A stretch of DNA of 41,838 nucleotides from Rhodoferax sp. GTDB lineage: Bacteria > Pseudomonadota > Gammaproteobacteria > Burkholderiales > Burkholderiaceae_C. Below are positions 32,276-41,229 of this stretch, piece after piece. The DNA lies in contig NZ_JAQTWM010000020.1 in the NCBI RefSeq assembly GCF_028689305.1, positions 1-41,838 of the forward strand. The letters are read 5' to 3'. The notes beneath the pieces are model-generated. The model was not told the DNA's origin. It did no database searches and was given only the letters and a program-made list of their open reading frames with translations. Within the stretch, counting starts at the first letter, position 1. Each line of letters opens with the position of its first letter. A program made the position numbers and the translations under genes.

Positions 32276-33513
32276 AACTGCAAAACACCCTGCCCGGCCC
32301 GCACACCGCTGGCCAGGCAAGCAGTCAGCAGGTAGCCGCCGGTTGGTGCCTCCCAGTCGAGCATTTCACCGGCGCAAAACACGCCGGGCAAGGCCTCCAG
32401 CATCAGATGGTCATCAGCCGCCTCGAACAACACGCCACCGGCGCTGCTGATGGCCTCATCCAGCGGCCGTGCTGCCTGCAGGGTGATCGGTAGCGCCTTG
32501 AGGGCCCGAGCCAGGACTTCGGGTTGGTGCAGTTGCTCCTTGGTCAAGACTTCATGCAGGATGGCGGTCTTGATGCCATCCAGATGCAGCCGGCTCTTGA
32601 GGTGACTCGACAAGGAACGGCTGCCACGGGGATGGGAGACCTCGGCCAGTACCCAGGACAGGGGCCGATCCGGCAGCAGGTCCAGTTCAAACGTGGCCTG
32701 CCCGCTGGCCGTGATGTCGTCGCGCAGCAGATGGGACGCGGCATAGATCAGACTGCCCTCGACGCCAGTGGCAGTCGCCACAAACTCGCCCCGGCGCTCA
32801 AATCGGACACCGTGGCTGGTGTTCAGCGAGATCGAGACTGATTTGAACGGCTGGCCGGCAAACTGGCTGGCAAAGTAGGCACTCCAGCCCATCTTCACGT
32901 CAAAACCGCAGTTGGCCGGCAGCAGCGGCGCCACCGCCACACCACGGGTGCGCAACCACGGCACCCAGGCGCCGTTGGAGCCCAGCCGGGCCCAACTGCC
33001 GCCGCCCAGCGCCAGAACCACGGCATCGGCCTGCACCCGAACGGTCCCGTGAGGGGTGTCAAAGTCCAGGCAGGTCGGTGCCCCCTCACCCGGGCCCCAG
33101 CCAATCCAGCGGTGACGCATGAAAAACTGCACCGACGGGCCGGTCTCGGGATGACGCAGCCGGTGCAGCCAGGCACGCAGCAAAGGGGCAGCTTTCATGT
33201 CCACCGGAAACACCCGGCCCGAACTGCCGACAAAGGTTTCCACCCCCAGCGAGCCCGCCCAGGCGCGTACATCCGCCGCGTTGAAACCCTGCAAAATGGA
33301 CTCGATCTGCTGGCGCCGCTGGCCATAACGCGAGGCGAACCGGTCCGCCGGCTCGGAATGTGTCAGATTCAGGCCACCTTTGCCGGCCAGCAGAAATTTG
33401 CGCCCGACACTGGGCATGGCGTCATAAACCGCCACCGCCAAACCAGCACGTGACAACACTTCAGCCGCCATCAGACCAGCCGGTCCGGCGCCGACCACCA
33501 ATATTTTTTTCAT
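32260..33513 (-). CDS. FAD-dependent flavoprotein (HI0933/TIGR03862-like)
   Basis: The 417-aa product begins with a dinucleotide-binding motif, ILVVGAGPAGLMAAEVLSRAG, followed by VGRKFLLAGKGGLNLTHSE, a hallmark of the HI0933-like flavoproteins. ADAVVLALGGGSWARLGS and the C-terminal GGVLFEAADDHLMLEALPGVFCAGEMLDWEAPTGGYLLTACLASG, which contacts FAD, also fit. No function is established for this family, though it is widely kept in Proteobacteria. It is divergent from trxA with a 130-bp gap. Confidence 0.85.
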   Translation of the reverse strand: MKKILVVGAGPAGLMAAEVLSRAGLAVAVYDAMPSVGRKFLLAGKGGLNLTHSEPADRFASRYGQRRQQIESILQGFNAADVRAWAGSLGVETFVGSSGRVFPVDMKAAPLLRAWLHRLRHPETGPSVQFFMRHRWIGWGPGEGAPTCLDFDTPHGTVRVQADAVVLALGGGSWARLGSNGAWVPWLRTRGVAVAPLLPANCGFDVKMGWSAYFASQFAGQPFKSVSISLNTSHGVRFERRGEFVATATGVEGSLIYAASHLLRDDITASGQATFELDLLPDRPLSWVLAEVSHPRGSRSLSSHLKSRLHLDGIKTAILHEVLTKEQLHQPEVLARALKALPITLQAARPLDEAISSAGGVLFEAADDHLMLEALPGVFCAGEMLDWEAPTGGYLLTACLASGVRAGQGVLQFLQEK

Positions 33514-33643
33514 CTCTTTACAACGCTTTCATGGGTTTGCACAAATGCCGTGAGGTCAGGCATCGATGGATAGTGGACAATGCCGCTTTCTGTCACAATT
33601 TCGCAGTTACTTTTTTCGTCACATACATCCAACAGGAAAATTC

Positions 33644-33976
33644 ATGGCCAGCGAACTGATCAAACATGTGTCCGATGCGTCTTTTGAGGGCGATGTCCTC
33701 CAATCCGGTGTTCCCGTTCTGGTGGATTACTGGGCTGAGTGGTGTGGCCCCTGCAAGATGATCGCCCCCATTCTGGATGAAGTATCCACTGCTTACGAGG
33801 GAAAACTCCAGATTGCCAAAATGAATGTCGACGAAAACCGCGACATTCCCGCCAAGTTCGGCATCCGCGGCATCCCCACCCTCATGCTGTTCAAAAACGG
33901 CCAACTGGCTGCCACCAAAGTTGGTGCCATGAGCAAGGCGCAACTGACTGCTTTCATCGACCAGCAACTGGCCTGA
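33644..33976 (+). CDS. trxA: Thioredoxin 1
   Basis: The 110-aa product is a standard thioredoxin with the redox motif WCGPCK, preceded by VLVDYWAE and followed by the cis-Pro loop [12 protein letters not shown]. It reduces protein disulphides in the cytoplasm. I chose the ATG at 33644 ([11 protein letters not shown]) with an AGGAAA site; an upstream extension is not plausible. It lies just before rho, the usual trxA-rho order. Confidence 0.95.
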   Translation: MASELIKHVSDASFEGDVLQSGVPVLVDYWAEWCGPCKMIAPILDEVSTAYEGKLQIAKMNVDENRDIPAKFGIRGIPTLMLFKNGQLAATKVGAMSKAQLTAFIDQQLA

Positions 33977-33987
33977 TCCGTGTCCCC

Positions 33988-34009
33988 GGGCGGGTTGTCG
34001 CACCCGCCC
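33988..34009. terminator. G+C-rich hairpin after trxA
   Basis: GGGCGGGT and ACCCGCCC pair perfectly around a 6-nt loop, 12 bp after the trxA stop. There is no T-run, so it may stabilise the mRNA 3' end rather than stop transcription by itself. Confidence 0.4.
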
Positions 34010-34177
34010 TCACCTGCCACTCTCAACCCGGCGTTTTTCCTGTCATAATCCGAGCACTCACCGACTCTCACCAAGGGTCGGCCAGAGTCTCCGGCAGAGG
34101 CTCATGCGACTTAGCACAACAAGTCCGGCCGCCACACCTCCCCCGTTTTTGCTCTCCCACATCGAACGCGTAAATCC

Positions 34178-35443
34178 ATGCATTTAAACGAACTCAAGGC
34201 ACTGCACGTGTCAGAAGTCCTCAAGCAAGCTGAAGATCTTGAGATTGAAAACACCGGGCGCATGCGCAAACAGGAGCTGATGTTTGCCATCATCAAAAAA
34301 CGTGCGCGCGCCGGCGAACAGATTTTTGCGGACGGCGTGCTGGAGATCCTGCCCGACGGTTTTGGCTTCCTGCGCAGCCCCGATACCAGCTATACCGCCA
34401 GCACCGATGACATCTACATCAGCCCGAGCCAGGTGCGTCGCTTTAACCTGCACACCGGTGACATGATCGAGGGTGAAGTCCGCACGCCCAAGGACGGTGA
34501 ACGTTACTTTGCGCTGAACAAGCTGGAAAAGGTCAACGGCGGCGGCCCCGAGGAAAACAAACACAAGGTCATGTTTGAAAACCTGACGCCATTGTTCCCC
34601 AAGGAGCAAATGCGCCTGGAACGTGACGGATTGAAGAGTGACGAGAACATCACCGGCCGCATCATCGACATCATCGCCCCCATCGGCAAGGGCCAACGCG
34701 CCCTGCTGGTGGCCCCACCCAAGAGCGGCAAGACGGTGATGATGCAGCATATCGCCCACGCCATCTCCGCCAATTACCCCAACAGCCACATGATGGTGTT
34801 GCTAGTCGATGAGCGTCCTGAAGAAGTGACTGAAATGCAGCGCACCGTCAAGGGCGAGGTGATTGCCTCAACCTTCGACGAGCCCGCCGCCCGCCACGTG
34901 CACGTGGCCGAAATGGTGATCGAGCGTGCCAAACGCCTGGTAGAGCTGAAAAAAGACGTGGTGATCCTGCTGGACTCCATCACCCGCCTGGCCCGCGCCT
35001 ACAACAACGTGGTGCCCTCCTCCGGCAAGGTGCTGACCGGTGGTGTCGACGCCAATGCGCTGCAACGCCCCAAACGCTTCCTTGGTGCGGCGCGCAATGT
35101 GGAAGAAGGCGGCTCGCTGACCATCATCGCCACGGCGCTGGTCGATACCGGCAGCCGCATGGATGAGGTGATTTTTGAGGAATTCAAGGGCACCGGCAAC
35201 TCTGAAATCCACCTGGATCGCCGCCTGTACGAAAAGCGCGTGTTTCCGTCGATCCAGCTCAACCGCAGTGGTACGCGTCGTGAAGAGCTGCTGCTGGCCC
35301 CGGACATCCTGCAAAAGACCCGCATCCTGCGCCAATTCCTCTACAACATGGACGAAATCGAGTCCATGGAAATGGTGCTCAAGCAAATGAAGGCCACCAA
35401 GAACAACAGCGAATTCTTCGATATGATGCGTCGTGGTGGTTGA
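34178..35443 (+). CDS. rho: Transcription termination factor Rho
   Basis: Rho is the hexameric RNA helicase that ends transcription at C-rich sites. The 421-aa product has the N-terminal Rho domain ([20 protein letters not shown]), the RNA-binding cold-shock fold ([31 protein letters not shown]), Walker A APPKSGKT, Walker [17 protein letters not shown] and the C-terminal [14 protein letters not shown]. No unusual insertion is present. The leader before the ATG, from a CATAAT box at 34044-34049, is about 125 nt and C-rich close to the start (CCACACCTCCCCCG). This fits the known autoregulation of rho by Rho itself, but that is inference here. Confidence 0.96.
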   Translation: MHLNELKALHVSEVLKQAEDLEIENTGRMRKQELMFAIIKKRARAGEQIFADGVLEILPDGFGFLRSPDTSYTASTDDIYISPSQVRRFNLHTGDMIEGEVRTPKDGERYFALNKLEKVNGGGPEENKHKVMFENLTPLFPKEQMRLERDGLKSDENITGRIIDIIAPIGKGQRALLVAPPKSGKTVMMQHIAHAISANYPNSHMMVLLVDERPEEVTEMQRTVKGEVIASTFDEPAARHVHVAEMVIERAKRLVELKKDVVILLDSITRLARAYNNVVPSSGKVLTGGVDANALQRPKRFLGAARNVEEGGSLTIIATALVDTGSRMDEVIFEEFKGTGNSEIHLDRRLYEKRVFPSIQLNRSGTRREELLLAPDILQKTRILRQFLYNMDEIESMEMVLKQMKATKNNSEFFDMMRRGG

Positions 35444-35445
35444 AC

Positions 35446-35451
35446 TATAAT
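35446..35451 (+). promoter_or_regulatory. -10 box of rpmE
   Basis: A perfect TATAAT lies just after the rho stop codon. A start near 35458 would give rpmE its own promoter and a leader of about 85 nt. The -35 region falls in the rho coding sequence and is weak. Confidence 0.45.
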
Positions 35452-35457
35452 CTAAAG

Positions 35458-35471
35458 CTTTTCGCGAAAAG
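35458..35471 (+). promoter_or_regulatory. Palindrome at the 5' end of the rpmE leader
   Basis: CTTTTCGCGAAAAG is a perfect 14-bp palindrome at the predicted 5' end of the leader. AAAGC just before it can also pair with GCTTT at 35481-35485. It could be part of a ribosomal-protein leader structure. Confidence 0.35.
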
Positions 35472-35542
35472 TACGAGCAGCTTTGAATTGCGCAGTGGGT
35501 TGTGCAAGGGCTGGCGCGGCTAACGCAACTGATGGAGAAAAT

Positions 35543-35800
35543 ATGAAAGAAGGCATTCACCCCAATTACCGCGAAGTCTGTTTCCTGGACTCGTCCAATG
35601 GTTTCAAATTCGTGACACGTTCCTGCGCCAATGCCAAGGAAATGATCAAAATGGAAGATGGTCGCGAACTGCCGCTCTTCAAGCTTGACACTTCCAGCGA
35701 ATCGCACCCGTTCTACACCGGTACACAAAAATCCGTGGATAACATGGGCGGCCGCGTGGAACGCTTCCGCAACCGTTTCGGCAAAACAGCTGCCAAGTAA
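35543..35800 (+). CDS. rpmE2: 50S ribosomal protein L31, type B (zinc-free)
   Basis: The 85-aa product starts [21 protein letters not shown] and ends [15 protein letters not shown]. It matches the type B form of L31: it lacks the CxxC zinc pair of the type A form (its two Cys are isolated) and has the longer central part. I chose the ATG at 35543 with a GGAG site; the open frame upstream is leader. In this position after rho it is probably the housekeeping copy. Confidence 0.93.
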   Translation: MKEGIHPNYREVCFLDSSNGFKFVTRSCANAKEMIKMEDGRELPLFKLDTSSESHPFYTGTQKSVDNMGGRVERFRNRFGKTAAK

Positions 35801-35819
35801 ACCATTTTTGCGTTCTGCC

Positions 35820-35856
35820 AAAGGCAGCCGGGTGATTCCGAGCTGCCTTTTTCTTT
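35820..35856 (+). terminator. Intrinsic terminator after rpmE
   Basis: AAAGGCAGC (35820-35828) and GCTGCCTTT (35842-35850) pair perfectly, followed by TTCTTT. It lies 20 bp after the rpmE stop. Confidence 0.85.
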
Positions 35857-35881
35857 GCGCTCAGCATCCAGCACATCTACC

Positions 35882-37588
35882 GTGAACCAGCCCACGCCAG
35901 CCATCGTTGCCCAGGATGCGGTCCAACGTCTGCCACGACTGGTGCTTTGGCTGTTTTGCTTGGCCTATGTTTTGCCGGGTTTTCTGGGACGTGGCCCCTG
36001 GAAGCGGGCGGACATCACGGCTTTTGGCTACATGGCCGAATTGGCCAGAGGCGTGGCGGATTGGTGGAATCCCACGCTCGGTGGGGTAAGCCCCGAAGTG
36101 GATGCGCTGCTGCCATACTGGCTAGGCGCCTGGGCGATCGAACTGGCTCCGGCCTGGTTGCCCATTGACCTGGCAGCACGCCTACCCTTCATGTTACTGC
36201 TGTTGCTGGCACTTTGGGCAACCTGGTATGGCACGTATTACCTGGCGCGCAGCCCGCTGGCCCAGCCGGTCGCCTTCGCGTTTGGTGGCGAAGCGCGCCC
36301 CAGTGACTACGCCCGCGCGATTGCTGATGGAGGCGTTTTGGCATTCATGGCCTGCCTAGGCCTGGCACAACTGGCCCACGAAAGCACACCCGCCCTGGCA
36401 CAACTCTGTTTTACTGCGCTGCTGTTTTACGCCACAGCCGCTCTGCCTGGCCGCCCGATCACGCCGGGCATCAGTGCCGTGGCCGGTTTGACCGGGCTAA
36501 CACTGTCGGGTGCCCCTAGCATGGCTGTGCTGCTGGGGCTGGGTTGCGCAGCCATTTATCTGCTGGAATCCAGACAGCGGCAGGAAGAATCCAGACAGCA
36601 GAAACACCGTGCCGCCGTCCTGCTGATGATGACGTTGGCTTGCGCCGTGTTATCGACGCAACTTGATTTGTGGCGCTGGCGCATGACCGTTCCATCTGCC
36701 AATTGGGCCGAATGGCAGAGTTTGGGACGCCTTTTTTTATGGTTTACCTGGCCCGCCTGGCCTTTGGCAGTATGGACATTGTGGCGCTGGCGGCATCAAC
36801 TGTTAGGAGCCCGTTTCGCCAGCCGGCACCTGTGGTTGCCGCTATGGTTTGTGGCTGTAGCCAGCATGGCTACCCTCACCACCAACTCGGCTGACCGATC
36901 CTTGTTGCTGGCACTGCCGGCCTTGGCCGCTTTGGCGGCATTTGCACTGCCAACCCTGAAACGCAGTGTGGGGGCTCTGATCGACTGGTTCACCCTGATA
37001 TTTTTCAGCGGCTGTGCCGTGATCATCTGGGTCGTCTGGATTTCCATGGAAACAGGTATCCCGGCCCAGCCGGCACTGAACGTCGCGCGACTGGCGCCGG
37101 GGTTTCAGCACAGTTTTTCATTAACCACATTTTTGATAGCGGTCAGTGCAAGCATTACCTGGGCTTGGCTGGTAACGTGGCGTGCAGGGCGCCACCGGTC
37201 TGCACTCTGGAAAAGTGTCATTCTGCCTGCCGGCGGCGCCGCCTTGTGCTGGCTTTTGCTGATGACACTGTGGTTGCCACTGCTGGACTTTGCCCGCAGT
37301 TACGCGCCACTGGTGCAACAGGCTACAGCCATGATGCCTGACAAACCAACCTGTGTGTCCACCCTCGGCTTGAGCCGCAGCCAGACTGCGGCTTTCCAGT
37401 TCCACGGTCACCTGAATCTCAAACCTGTGGAAACCGGAGCCAACTGTCCCTGGCTGATTGCTGATGGTGAAACCCCACATGCAACCGCTGGTTTTATCCC
37501 CGGCAAACCATGGCAACTCAAGGGGGCCGTCAATCACCCGGCGGACATCAATGAAAAGCTGTATTTGTACGAACGCCAGGTCAACTAG
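35882..37588 (+). CDS. ArnT-like membrane glycosyltransferase (GT-C fold)
   Basis: The product (about 568 aa) has roughly ten hydrophobic segments and an N-terminal loop with GRGPWKRADITAFGYMAELARG and WWNPTLGGVSPEVDALLPYWLGA, the kind of acidic loop that ArnT/PMT-type enzymes use to bind lipid-linked sugars. The short soluble C-terminal domain (CVSTLGLSRSQTAAFQFHG) is compatible with ArnT relatives. It may modify lipid A or another envelope glycolipid; the donor is unknown. No arn operon is nearby. I chose the GTG at 35882 (VNQPTPAIV); a TTG at 35855 is possible and no ATG is suitable. It ends 5 bp before the phoR stop on the other strand. Confidence 0.78.
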   Translation: MNQPTPAIVAQDAVQRLPRLVLWLFCLAYVLPGFLGRGPWKRADITAFGYMAELARGVADWWNPTLGGVSPEVDALLPYWLGAWAIELAPAWLPIDLAARLPFMLLLLLALWATWYGTYYLARSPLAQPVAFAFGGEARPSDYARAIADGGVLAFMACLGLAQLAHESTPALAQLCFTALLFYATAALPGRPITPGISAVAGLTGLTLSGAPSMAVLLGLGCAAIYLLESRQRQEESRQQKHRAAVLLMMTLACAVLSTQLDLWRWRMTVPSANWAEWQSLGRLFLWFTWPAWPLAVWTLWRWRHQLLGARFASRHLWLPLWFVAVASMATLTTNSADRSLLLALPALAALAAFALPTLKRSVGALIDWFTLIFFSGCAVIIWVVWISMETGIPAQPALNVARLAPGFQHSFSLTTFLIAVSASITWAWLVTWRAGRHRSALWKSVILPAGGAALCWLLLMTLWLPLLDFARSYAPLVQQATAMMPDKPTCVSTLGLSRSQTAAFQFHGHLNLKPVETGANCPWLIADGETPHATAGFIPGKPWQLKGAVNHPADINEKLYLYERQVN

Positions 37589-37593
37589 GCATT

Positions 37594-38919
37594 TCAGCGC
37601 ACACGCGTTGCCGGGAAAGTAATTCCAAACCGCGCTCCCTGGCCCAGGACACTATGGATCGCCAGCGTCGCCCCATGGCGCTGAGCCACATGCTTGACAA
37701 TCGCCAACCCCAGCCCGGTACCACCGGTTTCACGCGACCGGCTGCGATCAATCCGGTAAAACCGCTCGGTCAATCGAGGCAAGTGTTCTGGTGCAATACC
37801 GGGGCCACTGTCGACAACTTCAAAAATGACTTGTCCATCAGCCAACGGACGAATGCTGACTTCGACACGGCCACCTGGCGGCGTATACCGAATGGCATTG
37901 CTGACCAGATTGCCCATGGCACTGAGCAATTCATTGGCCATACCAGCAATTTCCCCCTCCCACAGGATGTCAAAAGACACTTCGTGTTGAGGCTGGCCTG
38001 TGCCATTGAGGACTTGCGTCAAGGCATGTGCGTCTTGCGCCAATTGCCGCATCAGCGTCGTAGCCGAGCACCAGGTGTCCAGGCCTGGTGCAGGACTCCC
38101 CTCCAGTTTGGAAAGCGTCAGCAAATCATTGACCAGACTCTGCATGCGCCCGGATTGCCGGGCCATCAGGCCCAGATAGTTTTCGCGCTCCTCAGGACTG
38201 AGCTCAAGTGTCTGCAAAGTTTCCACAAACCCGGCCAACACGGTCAGGGGAGTACGGATTTCATGCGACACATTGGCCACAAAGTCGCGCCGCATGGCTT
38301 CGGCCTGCTCCACAGCCGTAACGTCACGCGACAACAACAGTAACCGTCCTCCTCCATAGGGGTAAAGCTGCACCGACAAGTTGACAGGCCGGCTGGGGGA
38401 ATGGTCGCGCCCCGGCATGCGCAGCTCATGATCGAAACTGCGGCTGGCAAGATAGGCCGCGAAGCCAGGGTCGCGCACCAGATTCCCAATGGTCTGTTGC
38501 AAATCACGCGAGGAATCCAAACCAAAATGCGTGGCCGCCGTCTGGTTGCACCACTCAATCCGGCCCTGCCCATCCAACAACACCACGCCATTGGGCGATG
38601 CCTGCAGCGCAGATAAAAAATCCTGAAGACGATGGTCACTGTCAGCAATGACGCGATCTCTGGCCCGCAGCAGCCGTTGGGTTCGTTCCAGCAGTTCACC
38701 CCACATGCCGCTTTTTGGAGGGAGTGTCTTCAGTTCATCCGCACGCAACCATCGCAAAGCCTGTGCAGCGCGCAGGGCATCGAACAAAAACCAGAGTGAT
38801 GCCCCCAGCAACCCGCCCGACAACGCAGTAACAGGTCGCTCATCGCCCGAGCCCAGAACCCAGCCCAAACCAATTCCCACGATCTGGCCCCCCAGGAAAG
38901 CGACGATGCGTCCAAACAT
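37594..38919 (-). CDS. phoR: Phosphate regulon sensor histidine kinase
   Basis: PhoR phosphorylates PhoB when phosphate is low. The 441-aa product has an N-terminal membrane part (VAFLGGQIVGIGLGWVLG and LLGASLWFLFDALRA), a PAS domain at about 100-190 (LDGQGRIEWCNQTAATHFG), the HisKA box NVSHEIRTPLTVLAG near 220, an N box GNLVSNAIRYTPPGG near 343, and GLGLAIVKHVAQRHG near 405. It lies 24 bp after phoB and is likely the last gene of the pst-pho unit. Confidence 0.92.
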   Translation of the reverse strand: MFGRIVAFLGGQIVGIGLGWVLGSGDERPVTALSGGLLGASLWFLFDALRAAQALRWLRADELKTLPPKSGMWGELLERTQRLLRARDRVIADSDHRLQDFLSALQASPNGVVLLDGQGRIEWCNQTAATHFGLDSSRDLQQTIGNLVRDPGFAAYLASRSFDHELRMPGRDHSPSRPVNLSVQLYPYGGGRLLLLSRDVTAVEQAEAMRRDFVANVSHEIRTPLTVLAGFVETLQTLELSPEERENYLGLMARQSGRMQSLVNDLLTLSKLEGSPAPGLDTWCSATTLMRQLAQDAHALTQVLNGTGQPQHEVSFDILWEGEIAGMANELLSAMGNLVSNAIRYTPPGGRVEVSIRPLADGQVIFEVVDSGPGIAPEHLPRLTERFYRIDRSRSRETGGTGLGLAIVKHVAQRHGATLAIHSVLGQGARFGITFPATRVR

Positions 38920-38943
38920 GAGAAAACCGTCAGAAAGGCTGGA

Positions 38944-39660
38944 TCAAGCGGCGACAGGACCAGAACATTGGCCCTGGACGGTGAGCCTGTAACCAGCTCC
39001 GCGAACCGTTTCGATCATGGCAGCAGCCTGAACACCCATGGCCTCACGCAATCGCTTGACATGCACGTCCACCGTGCGCTCTTCAATAAACACGTGATCA
39101 CCCCAAACCTGATCCAGCAGTTGTGATCGGCTATGCACCCTTTCAGCATGGGTCATCAGATAATGCAACAACTTGAATTCGGTTGGCCCCAATTTCACCG
39201 GTAGGCCGGCAAACGTGACCCGGTAGGTTGCAGCATCCAGACTCAATTGACCCAAGGTCACAACGGCGACATCCTGCTCCGGAGCGCGACGGCGCAACAC
39301 AGCTCGAATGCGAGCCAGTAATTCCTTGGTGGAAAAAGGCTTGGCAATGTAATCATCGGCTCCCGCGTCCAAACCCGCCACGCGGTCCAGTTCGTCCGCG
39401 CGAGCTGTCAACATGATGATAGGAATCACCTTGGTACGCGAGTGGGAACGCCAGCGTTTGGCCAATGTCAGCCCGGACTCGCCGGGCAACATCCAGTCAA
39501 GCAAAATGACATCCGGCAATACCGCGTCCAATTCCGCCTGGGCAGTGGCGCTGTCCATGGCCCAGATCGGCCGAAAACCACTGTGGCGCAAATTCACCGA
39601 AATCAATTCGGCAATGGCCGGTTCATCCTCAACGATCAATACACTGGGCAAACGCCTCAT
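38944..39660 (-). CDS. phoB: Phosphate regulon response regulator
   Basis: The 238-aa product has a receiver domain with IVEDEPAIAELI, LLDWMLPGESGLTLAKR (phosphorylated Asp near 53), MLTARADELDRVAGLDAGADDYIAKPFSTKEL, and a winged-helix domain ending RGAGYRLTVQG. The phrase LLDWMLPG and the GPTEFKLLHYLMTHAERVHSRSQLLDQVWG segment are typical of PhoB. Its ATG overlaps the phoU stop (39657-39660), so the two are translationally coupled. Confidence 0.94.
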   Translation of the reverse strand: MRRLPSVLIVEDEPAIAELISVNLRHSGFRPIWAMDSATAQAELDAVLPDVILLDWMLPGESGLTLAKRWRSHSRTKVIPIIMLTARADELDRVAGLDAGADDYIAKPFSTKELLARIRAVLRRRAPEQDVAVVTLGQLSLDAATYRVTFAGLPVKLGPTEFKLLHYLMTHAERVHSRSQLLDQVWGDHVFIEERTVDVHVKRLREAMGVQAAAMIETVRGAGYRLTVQGQCSGPVAA

Positions 39661-40358
39661 TTCACCACCGACTCAATTTGCGCCATGGAGGCGTGTCGCA
39701 CATCGGCCCCTTTGACAATGTAGATGATCAGCTCGGCGATGTTCTTGGCATGGTCACCAATGCGCTCTATCGCCTTGGCCAGAAACAGCAGATCAAGGCT
39801 GGGAGAAATGGTGCGCGGGTCCTCCATCATGTAAGTGATGAGTTTGCGCACAAAACCATCAAACTCCTTGTCAATCAAATCATCGTCCTTGAGGATGGTC
39901 AGAGCTGTGACCGTGTCCAGCCGCGCAAACGCATCCAATGCTTTTCTGAGCAAACCAGAAGCCATGTCGGAAGCCACCCGCAATTCCAGCGATGGCAATG
40001 ACCGGGGAGCACCACTGCGAATGATGGAACGCACCATGCGCGCAATTTTCTCGGCTTCATCACCCACTCGTTCCAGATTGGCAGTGGCTTTGGAAATGGC
40101 CATCAGCAAACGCAGGTCACGTGCCGTTGGCTGGCGTCTGGCAATGATGCTGGAAAGCTCACGGTCAATCTCCACTTCCATGGCATTGACCTTGGCTTCG
40201 GTCGCCGTCACCTGGTCCGCGACTTCGATGCTGAATTGGGACAGGGCATAGATGGCCTGTTGAATCTGCGATTCCACCAAGCCTCCCAGCTCCATCAACC
40301 GGGTGGAAACGGCACTCAGTTCACTGTCAAATTGCGTGGATAAATGTTTTTCGGGCAT
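39657..40358 (-). CDS. phoU: Phosphate signalling complex protein PhoU
   Basis: The 233-aa product has two PhoU helical-bundle repeats, each with the acidic metal-binding motif seen as RVGDEAEKIARM and RIGDHAKNIAELIIYIV. PhoU connects the PstSCAB transporter to PhoR and keeps the regulon off when phosphate is plentiful. It lies 53 bp after pstB and overlaps phoB by 4 bp. Confidence 0.95.
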   Translation of the reverse strand: MPEKHLSTQFDSELSAVSTRLMELGGLVESQIQQAIYALSQFSIEVADQVTATEAKVNAMEVEIDRELSSIIARRQPTARDLRLLMAISKATANLERVGDEAEKIARMVRSIIRSGAPRSLPSLELRVASDMASGLLRKALDAFARLDTVTALTILKDDDLIDKEFDGFVRKLITYMMEDPRTISPSLDLLFLAKAIERIGDHAKNIAELIIYIVKGADVRHASMAQIESVVK

Positions 40359-40411
40359 GGTCTTGCGCTTTCAATAAACCGATCAAGAAAAAGATCACCG
40401 GTTTCAAAAAA

Positions 40412-41197
40412 TCAGCCAAATCGGCCAGTAATGTAATCTTCCGTCTCCTGCCGGTTAGGTTTGAAGAAGATTTGCTCGGTCGGACCAAATTCCACCAGAT
40501 CACCCAGATACATATAGGCGGTGTTGTCACTGCAACGTGCCGCCTGCTGCATGTTGTGGGTCACGATCACCACCGTGTAGTCCTGCTTGAGCTCAATGAT
40601 GAGTTCTTCGATTTTGGCGGTCGAGATCGGGTCCAGGGCAGAACAGGGTTCATCCAGCAGCAACACCTCCGGCTTGATCGCGACACCACGGGCAATGCAC
40701 AGGCGCTGCTGCTGCCCACCTGACAGGCTCGAACCACTCTGCTTGAGCTTGTCCTTGACTTCCGGCCACAATGCCGCCTTGCGCAGTGCCCACTCAACAC
40801 GTTCTTCCATGTCCGTCGCACTCAGGGACTCGAACAACTTCACGCCAAATGCGATATTGTCAAAAATGGACATCGGGAAAGGTGTCGGCTTTTGAAATAC
40901 CATGCCTACCTTGGCGCGTAACAAGGCCACATCCTGCTTGCTGGTCAGCAGGTTCTCACCATCCAGAATGACCTCTCCCTGTGCGCGCTGTTCTGGATAC
41001 AACTCAAACATGCGGTTGAACACCCGCAGCAGTGTGGACTTGCCACACCCTGATGGACCGATGAAGGCGGTCACCTTCTTTTCAGGGATCTCCAGATTGA
41101 TCCCTTTGAGAGCATGAAACTTTCCGTAATAGAAGTCCAGATTTCTGACGGAAATCTTGGGACTCTCGCGTTTTGTGGTCACATTCATTGTCATCAT
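40412..41197 (-). CDS. pstB: Phosphate ABC transporter ATP-binding protein
   Basis: The 261-aa product is the ATPase of the Pst high-affinity phosphate importer: Walker [11 protein letters not shown]-loop [14 protein letters not shown], signature [14 protein letters not shown], Walker [14 protein letters not shown], and switch His in [13 protein letters not shown]. The [15 protein letters not shown] stretch is characteristic of PstB. I chose the ATG at 41197 with AAAGG six bases upstream; other ATGs follow at 41194 and 41188. It lies between pstA and phoU on one transcript. Confidence 0.95.
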   Translation of the reverse strand: MMTMNVTTKRESPKISVRNLDFYYGKFHALKGINLEIPEKKVTAFIGPSGCGKSTLLRVFNRMFELYPEQRAQGEVILDGENLLTSKQDVALLRAKVGMVFQKPTPFPMSIFDNIAFGVKLFESLSATDMEERVEWALRKAALWPEVKDKLKQSGSSLSGGQQQRLCIARGVAIKPEVLLLDEPCSALDPISTAKIEELIIELKQDYTVVIVTHNMQQAARCSDNTAYMYLGDLVEFGPTEQIFFKPNRQETEDYITGRFG

Positions 41198-41229
41198 CAA
41201 CAACCTTTATACGTAGCGGGCACAGAGGG

